Source: Dyella sp. BiH032
GTDB taxonomy: Bacteria; Pseudomonadota; Gammaproteobacteria; Xanthomonadales; Rhodanobacteraceae
Assembly (NCBI RefSeq): GCF_031954525.1
Contig: NZ_CP134867.1
Span: forward strand, 3,348,001-3,412,000
DNA length: 64,000 nucleotides
Direction: 5' to 3'
The notes under the pieces were generated by a model. The model had not been told where the DNA came from. It searched no databases and saw only the letters and a program-made list of their open reading frames with translations. Shown here in pieces: positions 51,001-59,320 of this stretch. The first letter of the stretch is position 1. Every line of letters begins with the position of its first letter. Both the position numbers and the translations under genes were made by a program.

Positions 51001-54000
51001 TGCCGCCCTGCGTGCCGCCGTCGTTGACGCTGTAGTAATGCGTGGCACCTGCCGCCACCACGTTGCTGAGGTTGTCCACCGCCTGGTTAGTGGCCCACAG
51101 CTGCGAACCATTGATCGCATCGGTGCTGCTGTTGCTGATGCGACCCGCCGCGACATTGGTGATCGTGCGCTCGGCGCCACTCGCGCCCACGCTCACCGTG
51201 CTGGCCGGCGTGGTGCCGGCGAAGTTGTAGGTGGTGCCGGCGATGGTGTAGCTCGCCGTACCCACGGCCGTGGTGGTGGTGGAGCCCGAACCCAGCGCCA
51301 CGTCGTTGGCATTGGTAGCAACTGCCCCATTGCCGAACGCCACGCCACCGGCCGCCTGCGCGGCGCTGGCGTTGCCCAAGGCGATGGAGCCGGTGCCCTG
51401 CGCGTTGTTGCCGTTGCCGATCGCCACGGCGCCGTCGCCGTTGGAGGTGTTGTTTGCACCGACTGTCACGGCGCCGTTGCCGATGGCCGAGTTCGGATCG
51501 CCGATCGCCACCGCACCGTTGCCGTTGACGGTCTGGCTTTCGCCCAGCGCTACCGCGCCGGTGCCGCCGAGCACCTGCGAGTTGTGGCCGCCGGCGATGG
51601 AGCCCGTCCCGGCCGCGGCCGCCACCGTATTGGTATCACCCAGCGCTACGGTGGACGCTGCCAGCGCTTGCGATGCATTGCCGATAGCCGTCGCGCTGGC
51701 TCCATTTGCTTTGGCTGTCGTTCCGATCGCCAGCGCGTTGTCGCCTGTCGCGTTAGCCTGAGCACCCAAGACCGTCGCCGCCGTTCCGTTCGCTACCGAT
51801 TGCGCGCCTACCGCTATCGCCCGCACTCCCGTGGCGCTGTTGCCCGGACCCACTGCAGCACTGAGGTCACTATTTGCCTTAGAAGAAGGCCCGACCGCGA
51901 GCGAGCTCAACCCGCTCGATTCGGCACTGAAGCCCAGAGCGGTGGCGTTCTGTGCGCTCGCCACCGCCCGAGAGCCGATGGCCACGCCGCCAAGCGTCGC
52001 CGATGATATGTAGCCAATGGCAACTCCTTCGTTGTCGGTGACCGCGGCTTGCAGGCCGACAGCTACTGACAACCTGCCCGCTGCGTTGGTACTCGCGCCG
52101 ACCGCGACTGAGGATTCATTGCTCGCCACGGCCGAGCTGCCGACCGCCACCGACGACGCGCCTGAACCCACGGCATTCACACCGGCGGCGAGTGCATTGA
52201 CCCCGCTGGCACCCCGGTTGAGGTAGTTACCGCCCTGCACGCCGTTGTCATTGACGCTGTAGTAATGCACCGGCGAGGCAGACGACGCGACGGCATTGAT
52301 CGCCTGCGTTACCGCATAAAGCTGCGAGCCATTGATCGCATCCGTGCTGCTCCCGCTGATGCGACCGGCGGCGACATTGGTGATGGTGCGCTGGTTGGTG
52401 GTGGTACCGATGCTCAAGGTGCTGGTCGGGGTGGTGCCGGCAAAGTTGTAGGTGGTGCCGGCGATTGTGTAGTTGGCAGTACCGACCGCGGCAGCGGTGG
52501 TGGATCCATTGCCCAGCGCCACGTCGCCGACATTGTTGGCGGCTGCCGAGTTTCCGAGCGCCAGCGTGCTGTTGGCGTTCGCGCCGGCGCCGGCCCCCAG
52601 GGCCACCGCATTCGTCCCGTTCGCGGTGCTGATCCGGCCGATGGCGATGGCGCTCCCGCCGGTGGCGCTCGAACTGGTGCCGATCGCGATGCTCTGGTTG
52701 GTGTTGGCCACCGCCGTATCGCCGAATGCCACGGCGCCCGCGGCCAGCGCCTTGCTCGTGCTGCCGATGGCGACGCTGCCCTGCCCGACCACGGTGTTCT
52801 GGTAACCGATGCCGACCGCGCCCTGGGCCGCGGTACCCGGCGTGCTCACCGCCTGCCCGCCGCCGCCGACCATGTTGGTATTGCCCATCGCGACCGAGCC
52901 GTTGCCGGTGGCCGTGTTGTCCAGGCCGCTGGCGATCGCACCGTTGCCCGTCGCGGTGTTCGGATCGCCGATCGCCACCGCACCATTGCCGCTGGCGACG
53001 TTGCCGGAACCGACCGCCACCGCCTTGCCGCCCGTGGCGGACGAGCCGTTACCGATCGCCACTGCATCGGCCGAGCTGGCGACAGTGGATAAACCGATGG
53101 CGACCGCGTTGGCGGCGGAAGCGGAAGATTGCCCACCCATGGCGATGGAGTTATCGCCGCTAGCGCTCGCACCCGCCGTGGTATTTGCGCCGATCGCGGT
53201 GGAGCCTATGCCGGTGGCACTGGCTCGCACGCCCAGGCCCACGGCGAAATCCTTGTTGGCAAGGGATTGGACACCGACGGCAATCGAACCTGCACCGGTG
53301 GAGGTCACGTCGGTGCCCATCGCCACCGCACTCCCTCCGGTGGCGCCCGTACCCGTAGCCGTGCGCGCACCGATATAGATCGAATTGGTGCCGGAGGCGA
53401 CTGCTCCTGCACCTTGCGCTATCGCATTCAGGGCCGATCCGTTGGCTCCCGAGCCCAAGACGACCGCCCCTTGCCCGCTCGCATTGGTCAGGTAGCCAAT
53501 CGCTACGGCATTGACACCGCTCACCGCCGACTGGAGGCCCATGCCGATCGAATACTGGCCCGACACGCTCACGTCCGTACCGATGGCGATGGCCGATTCG
53601 GCCGAGGCGCCAGTGCCCACGGTGCGTGCGCCGAGATAAATCGCGTTGAGCGCGGTTGCATAAGCTTGCCAGCCAGCGGCGGTCGCATGAGTGGCGGTGC
53701 TTTGCGATGACAGCCCGACCGCCGTTGCACCGTCAGCCGAGGCTTTGCTGAATGCGCCCAGCGCAGTGGCTTGGCCCGTGCTTGCCGCGGCGCCCGAACC
53801 AAGGGCAACGGCATTGATGGCGCCGGTCGCACTAGCCGATGGACCGATCGCCACACTGTTGCCGGAATTGGCATCGACGGAACTGGACGCCCCCATCGCT
53901 ATGCCGTTGCCGCCAACAGCTTTCGATGTGGTGCCAATGGCGACGGCGCTGCTTCCCGACGCGGTGACATCTTGGCCGATAGCGATGGCGCTGTTCGCAA

Positions 54001-54451
54001 GCGCACCGGTGCCCGCTCCCGAGCGCGCACCGAGATAGACGGAATTGACACCCGTCGAATAGGCCCCGAAGCCCATCGAGATACTGTTCTGCCCCGCCGA
54101 ATGGGATGAATAGCCGACGGCCACGCCGCCGAGCACGTCGGTCGTGGCCAGCGAACCGAGCGCCGTCGCGCCCACGCCGCTGGCCTTGGCCGCGTAGCCC
54201 AGGCACGAGGCTGTGCTGTTGAAACTGGTACTGGTACTGGTGCAATCCACCGATTGCGCATGCGCCGGCAATACCCACGCCGCGCCGCCGAAGGCCGCCA
54301 GTCCCAGGAAAAGGCCCGCCCCCACGCCGCGCCGCGACCGATGGCGCACGGCACCCTGCGCGCTTCCGCCGGGCTGGCTCGTCGCCAGCTCCGACACCAC
54401 CACGAGCTGCTGCAGCGCGCGGTTCCAGACCTTGCCGTAAATCTTGTTCAT
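48002..54451 (-). CDS. trimeric autotransporter adhesin (YadA/Hia type)
   Basis: This 2149-residue surface adhesin is a type Vc secreted homotrimer. An extended signal peptide region MNKIYGKVWNRALQQLVVV precedes the hydrophobic part ending PAHAQS. Hundreds of residues follow of YadA head repeats (variants of AVAIGxxSxASG). Collar/HIM motifs VAAGRISGSSTDAINGSQLY recur several times. Stalk segments include HYYSVNDGGTQGGNYANNG. The last 60-70 residues (SGIAVGVSTITESGRYVFKL, GAGVGAGVVW) are the YadA membrane anchor barrel. Two units of about 310 residues are near-identical (DNA about 50.2-51.05 kb and 48.65-49.55 kb). ATG 54451 has AGAGGAG upstream. It likely mediates attachment and biofilm, with the OmpA-like lipoprotein as partner. 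Confidence 0.95.
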   Translation of the reverse strand: MNKIYGKVWNRALQQLVVVSELATSQPGGSAQGAVRHRSRRGVGAGLFLGLAAFGGAAWVLPAHAQSVDCTSTSTSFNSTASCLGYAAKASGVGATALGSLATTDVLGGVAVGYSSHSAGQNSISMGFGAYSTGVNSVYLGARSGAGTGALANSAIAIGQDVTASGSSAVAIGTTSKAVGGNGIAMGASSSVDANSGNSVAIGPSASATGAINAVALGSGAAASTGQATALGAFSKASADGATAVGLSSQSTATHATAAGWQAYATALNAIYLGARTVGTGASAESAIAIGTDVSVSGQYSIGMGLQSAVSGVNAVAIGYLTNASGQGAVVLGSGANGSALNAIAQGAGAVASGTNSIYIGARTATGTGATGGSAVAMGTDVTSTGAGSIAVGVQSLANKDFAVGLGVRASATGIGSTAIGANTTAGASASGDNSIAMGGQSSASAANAVAIGLSTVASSADAVAIGNGSSATGGKAVAVGSGNVASGNGAVAIGDPNTATGNGAIASGLDNTATGNGSVAMGNTNMVGGGGQAVSTPGTAAQGAVGIGYQNTVVGQGSVAIGSTSKALAAGAVAFGDTAVANTNQSIAIGTSSSATGGSAIAIGRISTANGTNAVALGAGAGANANSTLALGNSAAANNVGDVALGNGSTTAAAVGTANYTIAGTTYNFAGTTPTSTLSIGTTTNQRTITNVAAGRISGSSTDAINGSQLYAVTQAINAVASSASPVHYYSVNDNGVQGGNYLNRGASGVNALAAGVNAVGSGASSVAVGSSAVASNESSVAVGASTNAAGRLSVAVGLQAAVTDNEGVAIGYISSATLGGVAIGSRAVASAQNATALGFSAESSGLSSLAVGPSSKANSDLSAAVGPGNSATGVRAIAVGAQSVANGTAATVLGAQANATGDNALAIGTTAKANGASATAIGNASQALAASTVALGDTNTVAAAAGTGSIAGGHNSQVLGGTGAVALGESQTVNGNGAVAIGDPNSAIGNGAVTVGANNTSNGDGAVAIGNGNNAQGTGSIALGNASAAQAAGGVAFGNGAVATNANDVALGSGSTTTTAVGTASYTIAGTTYNFAGTTPASTVSVGASGAERTITNVAAGRISNSSTDAINGSQLWATNQAVDNLSNVVAAGATHYYSVNDGGTQGGNYANNGATGLNALAAGVGSTATADNSTALGQGTGVSVLGGVALGSGAVSDRAIAPASGSIIVGTNVIPYNTTDRNLLGAVSVGNTTDFRQITNLADGTQDQDAVSLRQLKGAMSSFSVTPIKYFHANSAASDSAAIGAESVAIGPQTTVNGDNGIGMGNGAIVQQTAPGGTAIGQNATVNLADGVALGTNSVSNGIQAMALGAGSQAAFAGSVALGAGSVTDAAVGTANTVINGQTYAFAGTTPGSTISVGAVGAERTITNVAAGRISGSSTDAINGSQLFQTNQAIGTVGTSVTNLGNTVTNLGNSIANSYGGNTTYDPTTGTLNTSITYGGNTYSSLQQVFNQIDTGGIKYFHANSNLADSLPNGLNSVAIGPVSTANTENAVSIGNGATAGANVGDVALGAGSTTGTVVQTGSGTIAGNTYTYAGATPTSTVSVGAVGTERTVTNVAAGQVNGNSTDAINGSQLYATNQAIDTLNNTVIANAIHYYSVNDGGTQGGNYANNGATGANALAAGVGASATADSATALGQNTGVSVLGGVALGSGAVSDRAIAPASGSILVGTNVVPYNTTDRNLLGAVSVGNATDFRQITNVADGTLDQDAVTLRQLKGAMASFSVTPIKYFHANSTASDSAAIGAESVAVGPKTTVNGDNGIGMGNGAIVQQTAPGGTAIGQNATVNLADGVALGTNATSNGIQAMALGAGTEAAYAGSVALGAGSKTDAAVGTASATLAGTTYNFAGTTPGSTVSVGALGAERTLTNVAAGRISGSSTDAINGSQLYATNQTLQQLYTSLENLTNTVNNMPTGGGGTVNNNPTYQTSVDNSTHASATGNNSTAVGAGSTATGDNSVAIGANSVANTANSVSVGSVGNERTVTNVAAGTKATDAVNVGQLNEAIESAKNWSKDYVDQRFQTVDRDLNRIGNRANAGIASAMAMASLPQAYQPNQSSAAVALGTFHGESGIAVGVSTITESGRYVFKLNATTNSRGDAGAGVGAGVVW
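48650..51060 (-). repeat. internal duplication within the adhesin gene
   Basis: Two units of about 900 bp (about 51060-50160 and 49560-48650) encode near-identical segments from HYYSVNDGGTQGGNYANNG to RISGSSTDAINGSQL. They are separated by about 600 bp. Differences are mostly single residues, so duplication or gene conversion is recent. Confidence 0.8.
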
Positions 54452-55089
54452 GACGATCTCCTCTGCGTGGGGCAGGTGCAATTCGAAAAGGCACGCGGAG
54501 CCGGCGGCGCGGGCGCGCAAAACCCCCTGGCGCGGAACCTCAAAGCGGTTCCACGCTGTCGGCGCGTGCGGCGCGCGTGCTCGGTCTTGTTTCCGCGGCC
54601 CGTGTACTCAGGCGTTCGCGCCGATCGCGAACGTCACGGCGACGACGCCCCGGGGCATGGCCCGGGTCAGGCGTTCGTCAGCACGGATGCGGCTCGGGCC
54701 GCGTCATAGTCGGTCGGGAATCCCCTGGATCGGCGGGCGCTGGGGTCGCTTAGGCTCGGCCAACGTCATTGTCGATTACTCCTGTTGCGTCCATCGGATG
54801 GATACGTGTCCCTTGCGCATGCCACTTCCCTTCCTGGGAAGTCCGCCCCTTTCCATTCGTTTCCATCGTCGCCCCGCTGCGCGCGTCGTTGCTGCGCGAG
54901 AGGCGTGATGCATGAACCAGTGCCGGCCGATCGATAGCGATGTTTGCCGCGCGCTCGCGTGCCGGTCCGCACCCGCGACGCGCGGATGTCCGGAGAGCAG
55001 TGAGGAGAGACCAAAGAAGGCGAGCCCGATTGGGCGGCAACTATCGATGAACCGCAAGATACTTCGTCGTTGCGATATTCGCTATATCG

Positions 55090-55109
55090 GATTGCGATTT
55101 GTCGCAATC
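55090..55109. promoter_or_regulatory. 8-bp inverted repeat upstream of the adhesin gene
   Basis: GATTGCGA and TCGCAATC are separated by TTTG. It lies directly next to another inverted repeat, CGATAT/ATATCG. It is a candidate operator, about 640 bp before the adhesin start. Confidence 0.35.
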
Positions 55110-55766
55110 GAGTGTGCGTGAGAGCAGCCGTGGAGCACGGCGCAGTCCCGTTCGCCCGCGTATCGACGACGCGCGCCACGCCAAGAGATGTTGTCGCGAC
55201 TGATCCAAGCGAAGAAACGGACACGCGCGCGAAGAAGCACTTGCACGAGCGATCCACGCGCGCGCGCGCAACCTCGCCACCGCGTCTGCGCGAAACCCGC
55301 GGTTGCCATCGGCTCGGTTTAGGCGCGCGACACTTGCCCAAGCTCCACTCTCCCGCGTGATGCCAAAGGCCGCGGCGTACGGCGTCGCGTTTCGTCCGGC
55401 AACAAGCGACCGTGACGCCAGGACACGCCCTCGCGTCGGATACCGCTGCCCGATACGTGCTGCGAACGCTGTTACCGAATGCCCCTGTAGCACCCCGCTG
55501 TTGAGTCGCGCGATCCCGCGCACCTTCCAGGAAGGACAGGCGCGAAACGCAACGACCGGTTGGCATCGGTGAATGATTCGATGTGGGAAATCCACCGACG
55601 CGATCGTGAGGTTATGCAAGTTTTTCGAAAGCGAGAAGCTTCGTCATACAAACTTGAGATGTGGATCACTCAATTTTCGTGCATCGCATTGCAGACGATC
55701 GCTTGCGTCCTGTCCAGGATGACTTGCGCTCTGCATGCGCAACGAAAGTGTGCCGACCATTTTTCG

Positions 55767-55780
55767 TTTAGACGTCTAAA
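55767..55780. promoter_or_regulatory. 14-bp perfect palindrome TTTAGACGTCTAAA
   Basis: This is a perfect palindrome in the AT-rich part of the noncoding region. Its core AGACGTCT equals the MetJ met box, but only one box is present and MetJ is not expected in this group, so the binding protein is unknown. Confidence 0.35.
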
Positions 55781-55969
55781 TGTATGAGCGAAATCATTCG
55801 CATCGTCTGCATGGAAGCCACCTTTCGACCACACTTCTTCTTGCGATACCCGCAGGTATCGATGAGAAAGAATGAAATAAAGCGATATAGAAGGAGAGAA
55901 GAAGATAAAGAGAGAGAAAAGCATCCAACGTGCGCACGACCCGGCCGCCTCAGCGACCGAGCCAGCACC

Positions 55970-56317
55970 TCACGCACACTCTCCCAGCGCGAAGATGCGC
56001 TTCATCGGCACCCATTTTTGCCCGGGTGCCGCCCATGGAAGCCGCTGCTGGAACGTATCCATCAAGGCCTCCCAGGCCTGCACGCGCGGGTTGGCAGCAT
56101 CCGCCGCCGCCTTCGCGGCGCCGTCGAAGTCGTCCGGCACGTCCATCGCCAGCACCAGGCGGTTGCCCGTGCGGAAGATCTCCAACTCGCGGATGCCTGC
56201 ATTCCGGATGGAGGCCACGATCTCCGGCCAGATCTGCTCCGGCGCATGCCAGCGTTCGTATTCGGCGATCAGCGCCGGATCGTCCTTCAGATCGAGCGCG
56301 AAGTAGAGGCGCGCCAT
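55970..56317 (-). CDS. L-fucose/L-rhamnose mutarotase (RhaM family)
   Basis: This 115-residue cytoplasmic protein starts MARLYFALDLKDDPALIAEY. RWHAPEQIWPEIVASIRNAG and LEIFRTGNRLVLAMDVPDDF are the RhaM/DUF718 signature, with a conserved His and Tyr/Trp lining the sugar site. It interconverts alpha and beta anomers of L-fucose or L-rhamnose. It begins one base after the fucP stop codon, so it is co-expressed with the fucose permease, which points to L-fucose. Confidence 0.88.
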   Translation of the reverse strand: MARLYFALDLKDDPALIAEYERWHAPEQIWPEIVASIRNAGIRELEIFRTGNRLVLAMDVPDDFDGAAKAAADAANPRVQAWEALMDTFQQRLPWAAPGQKWVPMKRIFALGECA

Positions 56318-56318
56318 C

Positions 56319-57623
56319 TCAACGCTCCGTCGGCGCACGCAGGCGCGCGAAAAGGAAGATCACCACGAAGCTCGCCACCGGCACCAGCATGGCCCGCGCG
56401 ATGCCCAGCGCGTCGGACACCGCGCCCATGCAGGCGGTGAGCACCGCGCCGCCGATGATGGTCATCACCAGCAGCGCGGAGCCGAGCTTGCGCTCGTCGT
56501 CGCCGCGGCCTTCCACACCCAGGGCGAAGATGGTCGGATACATCACCGACATGAAGAAGCTGCACGCCACCAGCGCACAAGCGCCCGCGGCGCCCGGCCA
56601 CAGCACGGCGAACACCGTAAGGGCGATGTTCAATGCAGCGAACGCCGCCAGCAGTCGGCGCGGCGCGACGTAACGCATCAGCGCGCCGCCAGCGAAGCGG
56701 CCGGCCATGAACAGGGCGAGCGACACCAGCATGTAGTTGGCGGCCAGCTTGGCCGGCGTGCCGGGCATGGTGGCCTGCACGTAGCGGATCAGGTAACTCC
56801 ACACGCCCACCTGCGCGCCTACGTAGAAGAACTGCGCGGCCATGGTGGCAAGGAAGCGGCGATCGCGCAGCAGCCGGCCGAGCACGCCGCGATCGTGCGC
56901 GCCGCCGCCCTCTTCCGTCGCATGCACGGCGGGAAAGCGCGTCAGCAGGATCAGCAGGCCCCAGCCCAGCACGATCAGGCCGATCGTGAGATAGGGCATC
57001 TGCACCGCCGCCGTCTCCTGCGAAACGAACGCGGCGCGCTCCGCCGCGCTCAGCGCGGCGAGCTGCTCGGGCGTGTGCTCCACGCCGGAGAAGATGAAGT
57101 GCTGGCCGATCAGGATGCCGGCGATCGAACCCAGCGGGTTGAAGGCTTGCGCGAGATTCAACCGCCTCGCCGCCGTTTCGCGCGGCCCCAGCAAAGTCAC
57201 GAACGGGTTGGCAGAGGTTTCGAGGAAGGCCAGCCCGCTGGCGATCACGAACAGCGCGCACAGAAAGAACCCGTAGGTGCCCAGCTGCGCCGCCGGCCAG
57301 AACAGCAAGGCGCCCAGGCCGTACAGCGCCAGCCCGAACACCACCGCGCTCTTGTAGCCGAAGCGCCGCATATAGATGCCGGCCGGCATCGCCACCAGGA
57401 AGTAGCCGAGGTAGAACGCGCTCTGGACCAGGCCCGCCTGGAAGTCGTTCAGCACGAACGCCTTCTTGAACTGCGGGATCAGCACGTCGTTGAGGTTGTT
57501 CGCCACGCCCCACAGGAAGAACAGGCTGACGATCAGGATCAGCGGGAGCGGCGAATGCCGCGAGGCGCCGGCCTGCGAGGAAGAAGCCGCCGCCACCGGC
57601 GGCGTTGCCGTTGTCGTGTCCAA
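56319..57623 (-). CDS. fucP: L-fucose:H+ symporter
   Basis: This 434-residue MFS permease with 12 helices imports L-fucose with protons. NNLNDVLIPQFKKAF puts the proton/sugar-coupled Asp at position 46, and LAFLETSANPFVTLLGP puts the key Glu at 135. Both have the same numbering as in E. coli FucP. Other motifs are FNPLGSIAGILIGQHFIF and SVMYPTIFALGVEG. The ATG at 57623 is the only start giving the usual length. It is divergent from the IclR regulator gene and followed at once by the mutarotase gene. With the fucosidases and catabolic operon near 3-17 kb it completes fucose use. Confidence 0.95.
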   Translation of the reverse strand: MDTTTATPPVAAASSSQAGASRHSPLPLILIVSLFFLWGVANNLNDVLIPQFKKAFVLNDFQAGLVQSAFYLGYFLVAMPAGIYMRRFGYKSAVVFGLALYGLGALLFWPAAQLGTYGFFLCALFVIASGLAFLETSANPFVTLLGPRETAARRLNLAQAFNPLGSIAGILIGQHFIFSGVEHTPEQLAALSAAERAAFVSQETAAVQMPYLTIGLIVLGWGLLILLTRFPAVHATEEGGGAHDRGVLGRLLRDRRFLATMAAQFFYVGAQVGVWSYLIRYVQATMPGTPAKLAANYMLVSLALFMAGRFAGGALMRYVAPRRLLAAFAALNIALTVFAVLWPGAAGACALVACSFFMSVMYPTIFALGVEGRGDDERKLGSALLVMTIIGGAVLTACMGAVSDALGIARAMLVPVASFVVIFLFARLRAPTER

Positions 57624-57793
57624 AACCGCCTACCCCGCAAACTGCGTCCCCGTCGGGACAGATACGACGCGATGTGCAAATATGAACTGCAAGTTCACCT
57701 GCATACAAGATGCAACGCAACAACCCCGGCTTCCGCGTGGCACCGACCCGCCCGCTGAGGCAAGCTTGCCTGCCTAGGAGGGGATCCACGCAC
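57624..57793. promoter_or_regulatory. fucP/iclR divergent promoter region with candidate operators
   Basis: This 170-bp gap contains GCAAATATGAA (57676-57686), whose complement matches the motif at 11271-11281 in 10 of 11 bases. The inverted repeat GAACT/AGTTC lies at 57684-57696. Both lie where the two promoters should meet. Confidence 0.55.
57684..57696. promoter_or_regulatory. inverted repeat GAACT-GCA-AGTTC, candidate IclR operator
   Basis: A perfect 5-bp inverted repeat with a 3-base spacer overlaps the shared CAAATATGAAC motif. Confidence 0.45.
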
Positions 57794-58573
57794 ATGCCCA
57801 AGAAGACCGCACCCAAGTATCGCGCGCCCGCGCTGGATAAAGGCCTGGACATCCTTGAACTGCTCGCCGCCTCGCCCACCCCGCTGAGCATCGCGGAGGT
57901 CTCGGAAGGCGTCGGCCGCTCCCGCGGCGAGATTTTCCGCATGCTGCAGGTACTGGAGGAACGCGACTACATCATGCGCGGCGAGGGCGACTCGGGCTAC
58001 CTGATCACCCCTCGCCTGTTCCGTCTGGGCATGGAGCAGCCTCCGCTGAAGAGCGCCGTGGAAGCCGCCCTGCCGATCATGCACCGCCTCGCCCACGCGG
58101 TGGACCAGTCCTGCCACCTGGTGGTGCCCTCGCGCGAGCAGATCGTGGTGATCGCCCGCATCGACCCGCCCGGCGAGATCGGCCTGGTGGTCCGCGTCGG
58201 CCACCGCCGCCCGATGTCCCAGGCCACCTCCGGCCACGTGCTGCTGGCGTTCCAGACCGACGACGTGCGCGATCTGTGGATGGACACCATCGCCGCGCAC
58301 GAACCGGAACTGGACCGCAAGAAACTCCTCAAACTCGCCACCCAGGTCCGCACCCGCGGCTACGCCACCGCCGCCAGCCATATCGTCGACGGCGTCACCG
58401 ACCTCTCCGCCCCCGTCATGCAACACGGCAGCGCCGTATGTGCGTTGACCGTTCCTTTCATCGAGCGTCGCGCGTCGGCGGTGGACGAGAAGCACACGCT
58501 GGAGCATCTGCGCGAAGCGGCGAGGGATATCTCGGACACACTGCAGTATGGCGGGCCGTCGCGGGCGGATTGA
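57794..58573 (+). CDS. IclR family regulator, probably of fucose genes
   Basis: This 259-residue regulator has an N-terminal winged helix (LDKGLDILELLAASPTPLSI, VSEGVGRSRGEIFRMLQVL). The C-terminal effector domain reads RVGHRRPMSQATSGHVLLAF, IVDGVTDLSAPVMQHGSAVC and ALTVPF. IclR proteins act as repressors or activators and bind small organic acids or sugars. Divergence from fucP, and a motif shared with the main fucose promoter, make L-fucose, fuconate or ketodeoxyfuconate plausible effectors. The ATG at 57794 follows AGGAGGGG by ten bases. Confidence 0.88.
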   Translation: MPKKTAPKYRAPALDKGLDILELLAASPTPLSIAEVSEGVGRSRGEIFRMLQVLEERDYIMRGEGDSGYLITPRLFRLGMEQPPLKSAVEAALPIMHRLAHAVDQSCHLVVPSREQIVVIARIDPPGEIGLVVRVGHRRPMSQATSGHVLLAFQTDDVRDLWMDTIAAHEPELDRKKLLKLATQVRTRGYATAASHIVDGVTDLSAPVMQHGSAVCALTVPFIERRASAVDEKHTLEHLREAARDISDTLQYGGPSRAD

Positions 58574-59320
58574 TACAAAGCAGTGGGCGTTTTCGCCATC
58601 TGGCCACGGTGGGTCGATGGGCTCAACTGAGGTTGCGTTGCGTCCCCGTCGGTGCGTCGAAGCGGAGAGGATGGGGGCGTGGCCGTGGGCTTGGCGTTGC
58701 CTGCGATAGCACCGCTGCTTTTCTCCCTTCCTCTCCGGGGAGAGGGTTGGGGTGAGGGGTCCTACGGAGCGAGACGTGGCGTCGTTCCTCACGCGAGCGT
58801 GAGTTCGATAGATGACATGGGGCGCTCGCAGCGCTCCGGCATCACACCTTCCTGGCCTCGCTTCGTCGATGGCTTGCGCTTCACTCCAGCCAACCCAAGC
58901 ATGCGCTACCGCTCTAGCTACGTTCCCGCGAGCACCCGCCCCTCATCCCGCCTTCTCTCCCACGGGGACTACCTTCGGGTCGCCCGGAGGGAGAAGTGCG
59001 GTACCACGGCCTGCGCTTCTCCTGCATTTTCGGGGACGTGGTGACGAGCGGGGCGCGACCGCGCCCGGCGTGGTTCATGCAACCGCGATGCCATGCAGCC
59101 GCGGGCATGGCGAGTGGCGGCGTGTTCGTTCCGGCGGGCGCGAAGCTGTAAAAACTTCCCGGGCGGATAAAAAATTCAGCGCGCGGCGCGCTCCGGCGTT
59201 CGCGAAGCCGAGCCGGCCGTTAACGAACGAAAGCATGCATTCTTCACATCGGCCCACGCCGCGCCCACCGACACTGGACCGCCTGCGAGCCGTCCAGGCG
59301 CCGTCGTCCAGGAGCATGCC
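58574..59320. other. 747 bp without genes, carrying a long variant of the dispersed repeat
   Basis: The left palindrome (CTCTCCGGGGAGAG then GGTTGGGGTGAGGGG) is at about 58727-58759. The right part (CGAGCACCCGCCCCTCATCC then a GGAGGGAGAAG palindrome) is at about 58930-58994. They enclose unrelated sequence of about 170 bp. The last 160 bp before the glycosyltransferase are AT-richer and may hold its promoter. Confidence 0.55.
58727..58994. repeat. dispersed repeat, long variant R4
   Basis: It has the same terminal palindromes as R1-R3 but a different, longer middle, suggesting that the ends are the conserved, mobilised part. Confidence 0.55.

Larger units (their letters stand above)
54452..55969. 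other. 1.5 kb noncoding region with inverted repeats
   Basis: No convincing gene is present; open frames here are Arg/Ala-rich shadows. The part at 54452-55600 is GC-rich. The part at 55600-55930 is AT-rich and then purine-rich. Inverted repeats are CGATAT/ATATCG (55073-55089), GATTGCGA/TCGCAATC (55090-55109) and the 14-bp palindrome TTTAGACGTCTAAA (55767-55780). It should hold the adhesin promoter and a long leader. Horizontal acquisition of the AT-rich part is possible. Confidence 0.55.

Noticed and set aside
49937..52006. A 689-codon plus-strand open frame opposite the adhesin
   Set aside because: It is the mirror image of the adhesin head repeats (Arg/Ala/Asp/Gly-rich) and has no independent support.
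55767..55780. A MetJ methionine-repressor operator
   Set aside because: The core AGACGTCT matches a met box, but MetJ needs at least two adjacent boxes and is not expected outside the enterobacterial type of gamma-proteobacteria. Kept only as an unassigned palindrome.
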